Shown: piece by piece, positions 46,812-55,113 of the stretch | Numbering within the stretch: position 1 is the stretch's first letter | How the letters are laid out: each line of letters begins with the position of its first letter | Assembly: GCF_900016785.1 (NCBI RefSeq) | Contig: NZ_LN890285.1 | Coordinates: 248,001 to 312,000, forward strand | From: Buchnera aphidicola (Tuberolachnus salignus) | GTDB lineage: Bacteria; Pseudomonadota; Gammaproteobacteria; Enterobacterales; Enterobacteriaceae | Length of the DNA: 64,000 nt | Reading direction: 5' to 3' | The notes under the pieces: model-generated | Databases searched by the model: none | The model's input: only the letters and a program-made list of their open reading frames with translations | Told to the model about the DNA's origin: nothing | Position numbers and translations under genes: made by a program

Positions 46812-48254
46812 TTAACCAACTGTAATCTGTTCAATTTTAATTGTAGGTTGACCAACACACACTGGAATTTGTTGTCCTTCTTTACCACATGTTCCAATAC
46901 CAGAATCCATTCTTAAATCAGATCCTACCATTGAAATCAATTTCATTGTTTTTGATCCAATACCACTAAACATTGCACCTTTAATAGAATAACAAATTTT
47001 ACCTTTTTGAATTAAATATGCTTCAGAAGCAAAGAACACAAAATTTCCAGAAGTAATATCAACTTGCCCTCCATTGAAATTCGATGCATAAATTCCAAAA
47101 TCTATACTTTCAATCATTTCAGTTTTAGTAGAAAATCCAGAAGTTAAATATGTATTAGTCATACGAGGCAAAGGTAAAAACGCATATGATTCTCTTCTTC
47201 CGTTTCCAGTACTTTCTGAATTCATTAAAAAAGCGTTATATTTGTCATATAAAAAATTTTTTAATATACCTTTAGATATTAAAATAGTTTTTTGACTTGG
47301 TGTGCCTTCATCATCAATATTTATTGAACCTCGAGAATTTTTTAATGTACCATTATCAATAACAGTGCATAATGAAGACGCAATTTTTTTATTTATTTTT
47401 TTTGTATATACAGAAGTTTTTTTACGTATAAAATCACTTTCTAAACCGTGACCAACTGCTTCATGTAATAAAATTCCCGGCCATCCAGAACCTAAAACTA
47501 CTGGAAAAGTACCTACTGGAGATATTTTAGAAGATAATCCTAAAACCGCAAGATGAATAGCCTTTTTAGCCCAATATAAACTTCGAATTTCTCCTTTTTT
47601 ATTTTTTTCTAAAAAATATTCTATTGTAGAACGACTTCCCCCTCCATATGAACCTTTTTCTCGCTTTCCATTCGATTCAACTATTATAGTAATTGATAAA
47701 TGTACTAATGGACGTATATCACCTAATAAATGAGAAGAATCTGTAGAACCAATTAAAAATTTTTCAAATTCACTAGTTAAATTAATAATTACATCTATAA
47801 TCCGATGATCTTGTTTTCTAGAAAATTTATCAATTTTATGTAAAAGATAAATTTTTTTTAAAAAATCAATACTTTTTAATGGATTATCGGCACAATAATA
47901 AGAAACAAATGGTATTTTTTTATTAATTTTTTGATAATTTTTATATATTTTTTCTGGAATAATAAAAAATGACATTTTTAATATTTTTAATAAATTTTTT
48001 AAATTAATATTAGTAGAATAAGAAAAACCAGTCATATTATGATGAATCACACGTATTCCAAACCCAGAATCTTGATAAAATCCACTTTGTTTAATAATTT
48101 TATTCTCTAATAAAAAAAATTCTATTTCTTTAAATTGAAAATAAATATCACCAAAATTAAATTTTTTAAATAATATAGTATCTAAAATGTTAAAAATATC
48201 TTTCGAATGAAGTTTATTTTCTGTTAAAAATATATTTTTTACATTATCCAACAT
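46812..48254 (-). CDS. tldD: TldD metalloprotease subunit
   Basis: 480 residues (E. coli 481). The zinc motif HEAVGHGLESDF (HExxxH type), VVLGSGWPGILLHEAVGHGL context, and TNTYLTSGF and NFVFFASEAYLI match the TldD/PmbA family. With TldE (PmbA) it degrades unfolded or natural peptides such as microcin precursors and CcdA. TldE is not in this window. It is divergent from aroQ. Confidence 0.95.
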   Translation of the reverse strand: MLDNVKNIFLTENKLHSKDIFNILDTILFKKFNFGDIYFQFKEIEFFLLENKIIKQSGFYQDSGFGIRVIHHNMTGFSYSTNINLKNLLKILKMSFFIIPEKIYKNYQKINKKIPFVSYYCADNPLKSIDFLKKIYLLHKIDKFSRKQDHRIIDVIINLTSEFEKFLIGSTDSSHLLGDIRPLVHLSITIIVESNGKREKGSYGGGSRSTIEYFLEKNKKGEIRSLYWAKKAIHLAVLGLSSKISPVGTFPVVLGSGWPGILLHEAVGHGLESDFIRKKTSVYTKKINKKIASSLCTVIDNGTLKNSRGSINIDDEGTPSQKTILISKGILKNFLYDKYNAFLMNSESTGNGRRESYAFLPLPRMTNTYLTSGFSTKTEMIESIDFGIYASNFNGGQVDITSGNFVFFASEAYLIQKGKICYSIKGAMFSGIGSKTMKLISMVGSDLRMDSGIGTCGKEGQQIPVCVGQPTIKIEQITVG

Positions 48255-48500
48255 AAATATTTTTCTCTTAAAAAAATATAAAATTACTTTTTATAAAAAA
48301 AACATAAAAATCAATCAATTTTTAACAATAAAAAATATTTTATATAGCTTAACTTTATTAATTCTATTATAATTTATTTTATTAAATAAACAAAAAATTT
48401 TTTATTTAATTAAGATGTTCAAAATATTATTTTATAAAAATTAAAGATTATAAAAAATTTATTAACTAAAATTTATTTTAAAAAAAGAGAACTAAAAAAT

Positions 48501-48950
48501 ATGAAATTTAATATTTTATTATTAAATGGACCTAATTTAAATTTATTAGGTACACGAGAAAAAAAATTATATGGTGATATTAATTTAAAAACATTAATTT
48601 TTAATTTAAAAAAAAAAGCTTCTCAAGCTAACACAAATCTAATAGATTTTCAATCTAATGCAGAACATCAATTAATTGAAAAAATTCATTCAAGTAAAAA
48701 ATTAAATATTCAATATATTTTATTCAATCCAGGAGCATTTGCTCATACAAGTATTGCATTACGAGATGCTTTATTAGCTGTTCAAATTCCTTTTTTTGAA
48801 ATTCATATTACGAATATTTTTTCTCGCGAAGAATTTCGAACACATTCTTGGATTTCTGATATTTCCAACGGAGTAATTACTGGATTTGGAATAGATGGAT
48901 ATCTTTGGGCATTAAAAACAGCAATTAAAATTTTAAAAAACAAAAATTAA
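48501..48950 (+). CDS. aroQ: 3-dehydroquinate dehydratase, type II
   Basis: 149 residues. LLLNGPNLNLLGTREKKLYG carries the catalytic arginine and tyrosine; FQSNAEHQLIEKIH, FNPGAFAHTSIALRDALLAV and FEIHITNIFSREEFRTHSWI are type II signatures. This is the dodecameric type unrelated to the type I AroD of E. coli K-12. It makes 3-dehydroshikimate in the shikimate pathway that feeds pheA. Its stop codon overlaps that of the convergent rluD. Confidence 0.95.
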   Translation: MKFNILLLNGPNLNLLGTREKKLYGDINLKTLIFNLKKKASQANTNLIDFQSNAEHQLIEKIHSSKKLNIQYILFNPGAFAHTSIALRDALLAVQIPFFEIHITNIFSREEFRTHSWISDISNGVITGFGIDGYLWALKTAIKILKNKN

Positions 48951-49911
48951 AAATATCCATTATTATATAAAGCGTTTAAAACATTCTTAAAATCATTAGG
49001 AGGTTGTTGTTCCCATTTCATAATTTTAGATGTAATAGGATGTTTAAATTTTAAAAAACTTGCATGTAAAGCTTGTCGAGTATATTTTTTTAAAATTTTT
49101 TTTAAGAAAATAGAAGTTGAACTTTCTATTTTTTTTGACGTTATTTTTCGAAAAGAATTATAAATTGGATCTCCTAATAAAGGATGTTGAATAGAATTCA
49201 AATGTACTCGTATTTGATGAGTACGTCCTGTTTCTAATTTTAACCGTAAATGTGTAAAATTTTTAAAAATATTAATTACAGTATAATGTGTAATTGCTTT
49301 TTTTCCTCCTAAATGAATCATCATTTTAGTTCTACAATATATATGACGTTTAATTGGACGATTGATAATATTATTAGAAAAAATTTGTCCGAAAACAATC
49401 GCATCATATTCACGAATTACTTTTCTTTTTTTTAAAATTTTTATAAAATAATTATAAGAATTTAAAGTTTTTGCAATAATCATTAATCCTGTAGTATTTT
49501 TATCTAATCTATGTACAATTCCAGCACGTGGTAAAGATATATTATTAGGGAAATAATATAATATTGCATTTAACAAAGTTCCTGATGTATGTTTAATTCC
49601 AGGATGAACTACAAAATTAGAAGATTTATTTATAATTAAAAAATCAAGATCATCATGTACAATATCTATAAAAATTTTTTCTTTTTTTAAAAAAGTAACT
49701 GAAGAATTAAATTTTTCAACACTTATAATATCTGTTTTTAAGATTTTTTTTTTAAAGAAAGAATGTTAATACCATTAATAAATACCTTTTTTTTTTTAAT
49801 TAAAGAAGATAAATAGGTACGAGAACATTTAGGAAATAAAATTACTAAAAAACAATCTAATCTACGATTTAAAGAAAAATGATAATTTCCAGAAAAATGT
49901 AAATACTGCAT
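48947..49911 (-). pseudogene. rluD: rluD, 23S rRNA pseudouridine synthase D, interrupted by a one-base frameshift at an A10 run
   Basis: From the ATG at 49911 the frame gives an S4 domain (LNRRLDCFLVILFPKCSRTY, then VFINGINILSL) matching RluD LGQRLDQALAEMFPDYSRSR and VLVNGKVCDK, and stops at 49738 after 57 codons. The -1 frame from the A10 run (49744-49753) continues without a stop to 48947: ILKTDIISVEKF, DFLIINKSSNFVVHPG, then RAGIVHRLDKNTTGLMIIAK with the catalytic aspartate and GRTHQIRVHLNSIQHP. Joined there, the product is about 321 residues (E. coli 326). No other lesion is present, so one extra A in the message or a -1 ribosomal slip would restore it. It normally modifies U1911, 1915 and 1917. 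Confidence 0.88.
49744..49753 (-). repeat. A10 run at the rluD frameshift
   Basis: Ten T on the plus strand, A10 in the message. The upstream frame enters as TTA-AAA-AAA-AAA-TCT-TAA; the downstream rluD frame reads AAA-ATC-TTA. Eleven A would join the two frames exactly. A second run, A11 at 49787-49797, lies upstream but cannot be the shift site because the downstream frame has a stop at 49766-49768. Confidence 0.9.
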
Positions 49912-50065
49912 TTATTAAATCTCCAAAAAAAATACATATTATTTTACAATAAAAATAAATTTTAAATAAATATTAAAAAATATTTATTTAAAATAAATAA
50001 TAATTTTAACAAAATTTTTATATTGTCTCAATATATTATCTTAAAATTATTTTTTTAAGGATTTC

Positions 50066-52738
50066 ATGAATATTACAACCTCTCAAATACGTAAAAAATT
50101 TTTACAATTTTTTAAAATAAAAAAACATAAAATTCTTTCTGGAAGTTCTATTATTCCAAATAATGATAATACATTATTATTTACAAATGCAGGTATGAAT
50201 CAATTTAAAAATTTTTATTTGGGTATTGAAATATCTAACTATCAAAAAATTGCAACATCACAATATTGTATTAGAACAGGAGGCAAACATAACGATCTAA
50301 AAAATATAGGTTATACAAATTTTCATCATACTTTATTTGAAATGTTAGGAAATTTTAGCTTTGGAAATTATTTTAAAAAAAAAGCTATTATTTATGCTTG
50401 GACTTTGTTAACTGATAAAAAATGGTTTAATTTATCTAAAAAAAAAATATGGATTACATATTATAAAGATGATTATGAAACTCGTGATATTTGGTTAAAT
50501 ATTATTAAAATTAATAAAAAAAAATTGATTCCAATTGGTGATAAAAATCAAATTAAATACAATTCAGATAATTTTTGGAAAATGGGAAAAAGTGGACCTT
50601 GTGGTCCTTGTACTGAAATTTTTTATGATCAAGGAAAAAAAGTAAAAGGAAATCTACCAGGATCTTTAAAAAATTTAGGTTCTCGTTACTTAGAAATTTG
50701 GAATTTAGTTTTTTTACAATTTAATTGCTCTTCAGATGGAAAATTATCAAAATTACCTCAGCCTTCAATTGACACAGGTATGGGTTTAGAAAGAATAACA
50801 GCTATTTTACAAAATGTTACTTCTAGTTATAAAACTACAGATTTTTTAAAATTATTTTTATCTATCTCTAAAAAATTAAATATTTCTATTACTCAAAAAA
50901 TTTCATTACGTATTATTACAGATCATATACGAACAACTACTTTTTTATTAAATGAAAAATTATTACCTAATAATGAAGGTAGAGGATATATATTAAGACA
51001 TATTATACGTCGAGCATTAAGTCATGGTTATACTTTAGGATTACGTACTCCTTTTTTTTATAAATTAATTAAATATGCTATAAAAAATTTAAATTTAAAA
51101 AATTCTTATATAAATATTAAAGAAAATTTTTTATTTATTCAAAAAATTTTAAAAAAAGAAGAAAAACAATTTTTTTCTATTTTACACCGAAGCATGTTAG
51201 TATTATTAAAAAATATAAAAACATCTCAAACTTCTCAATTAAGTGGGAAAACAATATTTTATTTATATGATACACTTGGATTACCAGTTGAAATTTCTGA
51301 AGATATTTGTAAAAAAAATAATATTACTATTAATTTTAAAGAATTTTTACAAGAAAAAAAGTACCAAAAAAAAATACAACAACAAAAACAAAAAAAAAAA
51401 AATATTTTTAATAATTTTAATTCTGAAATATGTGCAAGTTTACTACAAATTAAACATCCAACTATTTTTTCTGGTTATACAAAAACACAAACATACTCAA
51501 AAATTTTGCAAATAATTTCTAAAGATTCTAATTTAAATAGTATTGAAAAAAATAATAATGCTATTTTAATCTTAGATATTACTCCATTTTATAGTGAATC
51601 TGGTGGTCAAATTGGTGATTCTGGAACTATTATATGTAACAAATCAATTTTTTTAGTAAAAAATACAAAAAAATATTTAAATTTTATAGGACATATTGGA
51701 GTTGTAAGCTCTGGAAATTTTAAAGTATATGATGAAGTATTAGCAAAAATAGATACTAAAAAAAGATTTTGTATTCAATCAAATCATACTTCTACACATT
51801 TATTACAAGCGGCTTTACGAAAAATTTGTAATAAAAATATTACGCAAAAAGGATCTTTTATTGATGATAAACATTTGCGATTTGATTTTGAACATAACAA
51901 ATTAATTACAGAAAATGAAATTAATTGTCTTGAACTTTTAATTAACAAAAAAATACAAAAAAACATTCCTATTAAAACTTCAATAACTAATCTAGAAGAT
52001 GCAAAAAAAAAAAATACTTTATTATTGTTTTTAGATAAATATAAAAAAAAAGTACGTCTTGTAGAAATTAATAATTTTTCTTTAGAACTTTGTGGTGGAA
52101 CACATCATAAATATACTGGAAATATTGGATTTTTTAAAATTATTTCCAATAAAAAAATAGGAGCAAATATTCAACGTCTTGAAGCACGTACTGGATCTTC
52201 TGCAATTTTATATATTCAAGAAAAACATCAAAAAGAAATACTCATTTCTAACATATTATGTACTGAATCTAATTATATCATTGAAAAAATACAAAATTTA
52301 ATACAAAAAAATAAATTTTTAATTCATACTAATAATATTTTAAATATACAAAACATAGAAAATCTATCTAAAAAAATTCTTAAATCATACAAAATTATAC
52401 ATCATATAACTATTATTATTTATTTTTTAAAAAATAAAATTTATAATAATTTACGATGTTTAATTCAGAAAATACAAAGAAATAAAAAAATTAATATTAT
52501 TATCCTTTTTCAACCTCAAAAAAAATATATTAATTTTATTATATATGTTAAAAAAAATATTATAAAAAATTTAAATGCATTAATTATTATGAAAAAATTA
52601 TTATTTTTTCAAAAAGGTAAAGGTGGAGGAAAAGAAAACTTAGTAGAAGGAATACTAATAACTCAAAAAAATATTTTAAACATAATAGTTTTATTAAAAA
52701 ATTGGATATATAAAAAATTATTAAAACATAATCATTAA
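50066..52738 (+). CDS. alaS: Alanyl-tRNA synthetase
   Basis: 890 residues (E. coli 876). Class II core with LLFTNAGMNQFKNFYLG, CIRTGGKHNDLKNIGYTNFH, TLFEMLGNFSFGNYF and GRGYILRHIIRRA; the editing domain has SNHTSTHLLQAALR and LCGGTHHKYTGNIGFFKI, providing the zinc-binding H/C residues; the C-terminal domain keeps GKGGGKENL, a modified GGKGGGRPD motif. It charges tRNA-Ala and clears Ser/Gly errors. It lies upstream of csrA, as in E. coli without recX. Confidence 0.96.
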   Translation: MNITTSQIRKKFLQFFKIKKHKILSGSSIIPNNDNTLLFTNAGMNQFKNFYLGIEISNYQKIATSQYCIRTGGKHNDLKNIGYTNFHHTLFEMLGNFSFGNYFKKKAIIYAWTLLTDKKWFNLSKKKIWITYYKDDYETRDIWLNIIKINKKKLIPIGDKNQIKYNSDNFWKMGKSGPCGPCTEIFYDQGKKVKGNLPGSLKNLGSRYLEIWNLVFLQFNCSSDGKLSKLPQPSIDTGMGLERITAILQNVTSSYKTTDFLKLFLSISKKLNISITQKISLRIITDHIRTTTFLLNEKLLPNNEGRGYILRHIIRRALSHGYTLGLRTPFFYKLIKYAIKNLNLKNSYINIKENFLFIQKILKKEEKQFFSILHRSMLVLLKNIKTSQTSQLSGKTIFYLYDTLGLPVEISEDICKKNNITINFKEFLQEKKYQKKIQQQKQKKKNIFNNFNSEICASLLQIKHPTIFSGYTKTQTYSKILQIISKDSNLNSIEKNNNAILILDITPFYSESGGQIGDSGTIICNKSIFLVKNTKKYLNFIGHIGVVSSGNFKVYDEVLAKIDTKKRFCIQSNHTSTHLLQAALRKICNKNITQKGSFIDDKHLRFDFEHNKLITENEINCLELLINKKIQKNIPIKTSITNLEDAKKKNTLLLFLDKYKKKVRLVEINNFSLELCGGTHHKYTGNIGFFKIISNKKIGANIQRLEARTGSSAILYIQEKHQKEILISNILCTESNYIIEKIQNLIQKNKFLIHTNNILNIQNIENLSKKILKSYKIIHHITIIIYFLKNKIYNNLRCLIQKIQRNKKINIIILFQPQKKYINFIIYVKKNIIKNLNALIIMKKLLFFQKGKGGGKENLVEGILITQKNILNIIVLLKNWIYKKLLKHNH

Positions 52739-52819
52739 AATAAAAAATTTCATTTTTTATTAAAATTTTTTAAAATATATTTTAAAGATATTTAAAACAT
52801 TTTTTATAGGGAACATAAA

Positions 52820-52993
52820 ATGCTTATTTTAACTCGTCGAATTGGCGAAACTGTAATTATTGGCGATGAGATAACCATTACTGTATTAGGTATTAAAGGA
52901 AATCAAGTCCGAATAGGAGTAAATGCCCCAAAAAATATTTCAGTTCATCGTGAAGAAATATATCTTCGTATTCAAAAAGAAAAAAAACATTAA
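52820..52993 (+). CDS. csrA: Carbon storage regulator CsrA
   Basis: 57 residues (E. coli 61). [40 protein letters not shown] and [17 protein letters not shown] match CsrA, including the RNA-contacting LTRR of the first strand and the VHREEI of the last. It is a dimeric RNA-binding regulator of translation; retention of a global regulator in a reduced genome is notable. The gene is too short to stand out among random ORFs. AGGGAA lies upstream. Confidence 0.96.
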   Translation: MLILTRRIGETVIIGDEITITVLGIKGNQVRIGVNAPKNISVHREEIYLRIQKEKKH

Positions 52994-53080
52994 AATCATT
53001 ATAAGAGAATTAAAAATATCAAAAATTTTAGATATATAAAATATAAAAAATTTAATTTTAAATAAAACTTAAAAAAATAT

Positions 53081-53109
53081 TTGACTTAATTTTATAAAAA
53101 AAGTAAAAT
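53081..53109 (+). promoter_or_regulatory. Sigma-70 promoter of the tRNA-Ser/tRNA-Arg operon
   Basis: TTGACT (53081-53086), a 17-nt spacer and TAAAAT (53104-53109), one mismatch to consensus in each box, 33 nt before tRNA-Ser. The best promoter-like sequence in the window. Confidence 0.65.
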
Positions 53110-53141
53110 ATTTTAAAGAAATTATTTTAATAAAATTTTTA

Positions 53142-53228
53142 GGTGAGATGGCTGAGGGGTTAAAGGCGTTCCCCTGCTAAGGGAATATATAAGAAATTGT
53201 ATCGAGGGTTCGAATCCCTCTCTCACCG
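53142..53228 (+). tRNA. serV: tRNA-Ser (anticodon GCT)
   Basis: Class II tRNA: acceptor GGTGAGA/TCTCACC, anticodon stem TTCCC/GGGAA enclosing CTGCTAA (anticodon GCT), long variable arm, T loop GGTTCGAATCC, discriminator G. Located after csrA, as E. coli serV. CCA is not encoded. Confidence 0.96.
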
Positions 53229-53284
53229 AGATATAATAAATTTTTTATAATTTTTTTAAAAAAATTATAATTTTTTTTATTTAT

Positions 53285-53358
53285 GCATCCGTAGCTTAGT
53301 TGGATAGAGCACTCGGCTACGAACCGAGAGGTCGGAGGTTCGAATCCTTCCGGATGCA
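53285..53358 (+). tRNA. argV: tRNA-Arg (anticodon ACG)
   Basis: Acceptor GCATCCG/CGGATGC, D arm GCTTAGTTGGATAGAGC, anticodon stem CTCGG/CCGAG enclosing CTACGAA (anticodon ACG), discriminator A. The A34 would be edited to inosine by TadA. Follows tRNA-Ser by 56 nt, as serV-argV in E. coli, but only one Arg copy remains. Confidence 0.96.
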
Positions 53359-53462
53359 ATTTTAAAAATTTTTTAAATTTTTTTTTAACATAAAAAAATA
53401 TATAAAAAAATAAATTATTTTTTAAAAAAATTAATAAAATTATAATTTTAAATAATTTTTTT

Positions 53463-53756
53463 TTAATTTGATTTTAATACATGTGTAATCGAATCTTTCA
53501 AAGATAACATTTTTTCATTCAAATTATTAAAACTTTTTTCGGTATTTTTTTTTTCTAATATTAATTCATGACAAATATTTAATGCAGTAATGAATACTAA
53601 TTGTTCAGTATTTGAAACACCTGTTTTATTTTTTAATTCATTTAAACGTTTATTTAAATTATTTGCTGCTTCTTGTAATTCTTGACCATTATTATTAGGG
53701 CAATGAACTTTTAAAAAACGACCAAAAATTTCAATATCAATAGTTTTAACAGACAT
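53463..53756 (-). CDS. zapA: Cell division protein ZapA
   Basis: 97 residues (E. coli 109). [20 protein letters not shown] and [32 protein letters not shown] match VDIQIFGRSLRVNCP and [32 protein letters not shown]; a C-terminal coiled coil follows. It crosslinks FtsZ filaments at the division site. There is no room for the 6S RNA gene that follows zapA in E. coli. Confidence 0.94.
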   Translation of the reverse strand: [97 protein letters not shown]

Positions 53757-53840
53757 AATAATTCCTTTAATTATATAAAAAATATTTAAAATTTTTTATT
53801 TTAAAATAATTTTTTATATATTTTTTTAAAAATTTTTTAT

Positions 53841-54494
53841 TTAATATACGACTTTAAAATATTTACGTCCACAAACTAATAATACATCTGCTTTTCGAAA
53901 ACTAAATAATCCAACTGTAACAACACCTGAAATATTATTAATAAATTTTTCTAATTTTTTTGGAAAATCAAAATTAAGATGAAATACATCAATAATAAAA
54001 TTTCCATTATCCGTAACAAAATTTTTTCTATGTTTTGGATGACCGCCTAATTTTATTAATTCTCTTGATACATAATTTAAAGATATTGGAATTACTTCTA
54101 TAGGTAAAGGAAAAGATCCTAATTTTTTTACAAATTTACTTTCATCTACAATACATATAAATTTTTTAGAAACAGAAGAAATAATTTTTTCTTGTGTTAA
54201 TGCTCCTCCTCCTCCTTTAATCATTTCTAAATTATGATTAATTTCATCTGCACTATCAATATAAATTTCTAATTTTGAAATTTCATTTAAATTATACAAT
54301 TTAATATTTATACGTTTTAAAAAATTGGATGATTTAACAGAGCTAGAAACAGCACCTAAAATTGAAAAACGAATTGATTTTAATGCTTCTATAAAATATC
54401 GTATTGTAGTACCTGACCCAATTCCAATTATTGTATCCTTTGGCACATATTTTAACGCATGTTCAGCAACTTTTTTTTTTAAGATTTCTGACAT
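53841..54494 (-). CDS. rpiA: Ribose-5-phosphate isomerase A
   Basis: 217 residues (E. coli 219). IGIGSGTTIRYFIEAL binds the phosphate; YIDSADEINHNLEMIKGGGG holds the catalytic aspartates, with KGGGGALTQEKI following; FICIVDESKFVKKLGSFPLP and VEVIPISLNYV-type IEVIPI are also conserved. It interconverts ribose- and ribulose-5-phosphate for nucleotide synthesis. Confidence 0.96.
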   Translation of the reverse strand: MSEILKKKVAEHALKYVPKDTIIGIGSGTTIRYFIEALKSIRFSILGAVSSSVKSSNFLKRINIKLYNLNEISKLEIYIDSADEINHNLEMIKGGGGALTQEKIISSVSKKFICIVDESKFVKKLGSFPLPIEVIPISLNYVSRELIKLGGHPKHRKNFVTDNGNFIIDVFHLNFDFPKKLEKFINNISGVVTVGLFSFRKADVLLVCGRKYFKVVY

Positions 54495-54608
54495 TAAAAT
54501 ACTCCAATATACTTTAAAAAAATCTAAAATATATACAATTATTTTAAAAATTTTAAAAAATTAAAAATATTTAAATATAAAAATTTTTTTTATAATAATT
54601 TAAATTAA

Positions 54609-54680
54609 CTGGGGTACCTGGATTCGAACCAGGGATGTCGGTATCAAAAACCGATGCCTTAACCTCTTGGCTATACCCCA
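54609..54680 (-). tRNA. glnU: tRNA-Gln (anticodon TTG)
   Basis: Acceptor TGGGGTA/TACCCCA, anticodon stem TCGGT/ACCGA enclosing TTTTGAT (anticodon TTG), T arm CCTGGTTCGAATCCAGG, discriminator G. Very close to E. coli tRNA-Gln(UUG). Last of the Met-Leu-Gln cluster. Confidence 0.96.
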
Positions 54681-54710
54681 AAAAAATTATTATCAATATA
54701 ACATAAAACA

Positions 54711-54791
54711 TACGGAAGGCGAGATTTGAACTCGCATACCTTACGGCGCTAGATCCTAAATCTAGTGCGTCTACCATTTCGCCACTTCCGC
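54711..54791 (-). tRNA. leuW: tRNA-Leu (anticodon TAG)
   Basis: Class II tRNA: acceptor GCGGAAG/CTTCCGT with a first G-U pair, anticodon stem CTAGA/TCTAG enclosing TTTAGGA (anticodon TAG), variable arm, T arm GCGAG TTCAAAT CTCGC, discriminator A. The D loop is one base shorter than E. coli leuW. Middle gene of the cluster. Confidence 0.95.
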
Positions 54792-54819
54792 AATAATTTT
54801 TTTAAAAAAAATATTATAT

Positions 54820-54893
54820 TAGCTACGACGAGAATTGAACTCGTGACCTCAGCGTTATGAGTGCTGTGCTCTAACCATCTGAGCTACGTAGCT
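54820..54893 (-). tRNA. metT: tRNA-Met (elongator, anticodon CAT)
   Basis: Acceptor AGCTACG/CGTAGCT, D arm GCTCAGATGGTTAGAGC, anticodon loop CTCATAA (anticodon CAT), T arm CGAGTTCAATTCTCG. Order and similarity to E. coli metT mark the elongator type. The top anticodon pair is an A31-C39 mismatch (A31-U39 in E. coli). Confidence 0.95.
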
Positions 54894-54954
54894 AAAAATA
54901 AAAAATATAAAAAATATTTAAATTTTAAATAAAAAAATATTTTTATAAATATTA

Positions 54955-54982
54955 ATTATACTGATTTTATATTTAAAAACAA
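54955..54982 (-). promoter_or_regulatory. Probable promoter of the Met-Leu-Gln tRNA cluster
   Basis: Minus strand: TTGTTT (54977-54982), a 16-nt spacer, and a perfect TATAAT (54955-54960), 62 nt before tRNA-Met. Confidence 0.45.
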
Positions 54983-55113
54983 TATTTTTTTTTTAAAAAA
55001 AATAATATAATATTAATTCTTAAAAATTAACATTTTTATATAAAAAATGTTATAAAATAATTTATATTTTTTTTAAAAAAATATATTTCATTAAAACATC
55101 GAGATTTTTTCTT

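Noticed and set aside
48947-49576. Annotating rluD as a short independent gene with a TTG start
   Set aside because: The S4 domain and the missing N-terminal half are encoded directly upstream in the other frame and join at an A10 run.
53177-53359. Minus-strand 60-residue ORF
   Set aside because: It lies wholly across tRNA-Ser and tRNA-Arg; the peptide simply reflects conserved tRNA sequence in antisense.
54571-54777. Minus-strand 68-residue ORF
   Set aside because: It spans tRNA-Gln and part of tRNA-Leu; not a gene.
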